This document shows positions 6,332 through 6,766 of a stretch of DNA of 6,766 nt, piece after piece. The DNA lies in the NCBI GenBank assembly GCA_947473445.1, contig CANJEU010000117.1:1-6766 (forward strand), in the 5' to 3' direction. A program made the position numbers and the translations under genes. The stretch is from Fidelibacterota bacterium. Its GTDB lineage: Bacteria; Pseudomonadota; Alphaproteobacteria; Rhodospirillales; Rhodospirillaceae. Positions within the stretch are counted from its first letter, which is position 1; each line of letters opens with the position of its first letter. The notes beneath the pieces were generated by a model, which saw only the letters and a program-made list of their open reading frames with translations, was not told where the DNA came from and did not search any database.

Positions 6332-6427
6332 TTTTACCCCTTGCCCGCTTCACAAAGCGCCCCAACCGAAAGTACCCGATTCACGCCCTCCGCGCACGCT
6401 TTAAGCGATTGCGCGGGTGTGGGCTAC

Positions 6428-6436
6428 TTATCCACA
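6428..6436 (+). promoter_or_regulatory. Perfect DnaA-box 9-mer
   Basis: TTATCCACA is identical to the strongest E. coli-type DnaA box. It lies in the spacer between the divergent pseudopilin and methyltransferase genes and is followed by an AT-rich stretch (6451-6470). Only one box is visible, so this is not a recognisable origin. It may be a regulatory DnaA site or a coincidence. Confidence 0.35.
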
Positions 6437-6457
6437 ATCTGGTTGCGGCGATCAATA

Positions 6458-6486
6458 TTTATCATTGTATGGCAATGGGTTATGAT
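6458..6486 (+). promoter_or_regulatory. Possible promoter of the right-end methyltransferase
   Basis: TATGAT at 6481-6486 is one mismatch from a consensus -10. The -35 (TTTATC, 6458-6463, 17-base spacer) is poor. Transcription would start near 6493, almost at the ATG at 6495, which has no Shine-Dalgarno, so a leaderless mRNA is possible. Confidence 0.3.
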
Positions 6487-6494
6487 GTCCTCGC

Positions 6495-6766
6495 ATGTGG
6501 ATCGATATCATCGACCTCCGCGAGTTCTACGCCAGCCCCATGGGCCGTACCGTTCGGCGCCTGATTGGGCAGCGGCTGCGCGCGCTTTGGCCGGCGCCGA
6601 CCCTCATTACCGCCGAGCAGCGCATGCTTGGCCTCGGCTTTGCCACCCCCTACCTCCCGGCGTTTGATGGCGAGGCGGGGCGGGTGGTCGCAGCGATGCC
6701 GGCCGGGCAGGGCGTCATGAGCTGGCCCGCCACCGACGCCAACCGTGTCACCCTCGCGGACGAAAC
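6495..6766 (+). CDS. SAM-dependent methyltransferase-like protein, 5' part
   Basis: Ninety codons from ATG 6495 run off the right edge of the window. The start MWIDIIDLREFYASPMGR, the RRLIGQRLRALWP helix (21-33), MLGLGFATPYLPAF (44-57) and RVVAAMPAGQGVMSWP (63-78), then NRVTLADE (83-90), match a family of alphaproteobacterial methyltransferase-domain proteins. In these, the usual GxGxG of motif I is replaced by a GLGFATPY-type loop. The remaining part, including the rest of the SAM site, is not in view. In relatives I recall, this gene often lies next to the glyoxalase II gene gloB, which would be downstream and outside the window. It diverges from the pseudopilin gene by 200 bases. The reaction is unknown, and the altered motif I leaves open whether it is catalytically active. 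Confidence 0.75.
   Translation, partial: MWIDIIDLREFYASPMGRTVRRLIGQRLRALWPAPTLITAEQRMLGLGFATPYLPAFDGEAGRVVAAMPAGQGVMSWPATDANRVTLADE

Noticed and set aside
5757..6580. Near-repeat of about 19 bases encoding RRLIGQ-x-L at about 5757 and about 6556
   Set aside because: It lies in two unrelated proteins with common codons and has no flanking similarity; taken as coincidence.

Overview
The window is GC-rich DNA from a bacterium, most likely an alphaproteobacterium. This rests on codon use, on the families present, and on the alphaproteobacterial style of the partial methyltransferase at the right end. It carries five intact-looking genes, a prepilin peptidase with an abnormal tail, one gene cut by the window edge, and three genes that look broken. 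No rRNA, tRNA, CRISPR array, transposase or phage gene is visible.

Left part (1-2451, + strand). Positions 1-108 encode the signal peptide and first residues of a periplasmic cupredoxin whose copper-binding body is missing. A reasonable sigma-70-type promoter (146-174) follows. Next come a membrane glycosyltransferase of the GT39/PMT type and a SAM-dependent methyltransferase, joined by a 4-base GTGA overlap.

Middle (2448-4721). A TVP38/TMEM64 (DedA superfamily) membrane protein on the minus strand converges on the methyltransferase, and the two stop codons overlap. Divergent from it are a membrane-bound metal-dependent hydrolase of the YdjM/DUF457 type and a secreted DUF4399 protein. These genes are envelope-directed: glycan or lipid transfer, membrane lipid handling, and a small periplasmic protein.

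Right part (4722-6766). This is the damaged remainder of a type IV pilus/type II secretion-like locus. It holds the C-terminal piece of an ExeA/MshM-type ATPase without its P-loop, a prepilin peptidase (coupled by TAATG) with its catalytic motifs intact, and a convergent pseudopilin whose 3' end appears to be replaced near position 5990 by the antisense of the peptidase gene. Upstream of the pseudopilin lie a strong hairpin, a perfect DnaA-box 9-mer and a short AT-rich stretch. The last gene is the start of an atypical SAM methyltransferase that runs off the window.

I see no clearly new biological system. The most notable feature is the recurrence of abrupt gene breaks (about 108, 4722 and 5990). 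They suggest either a locus collapsed by deletion or inversion, or misjoined assembly.
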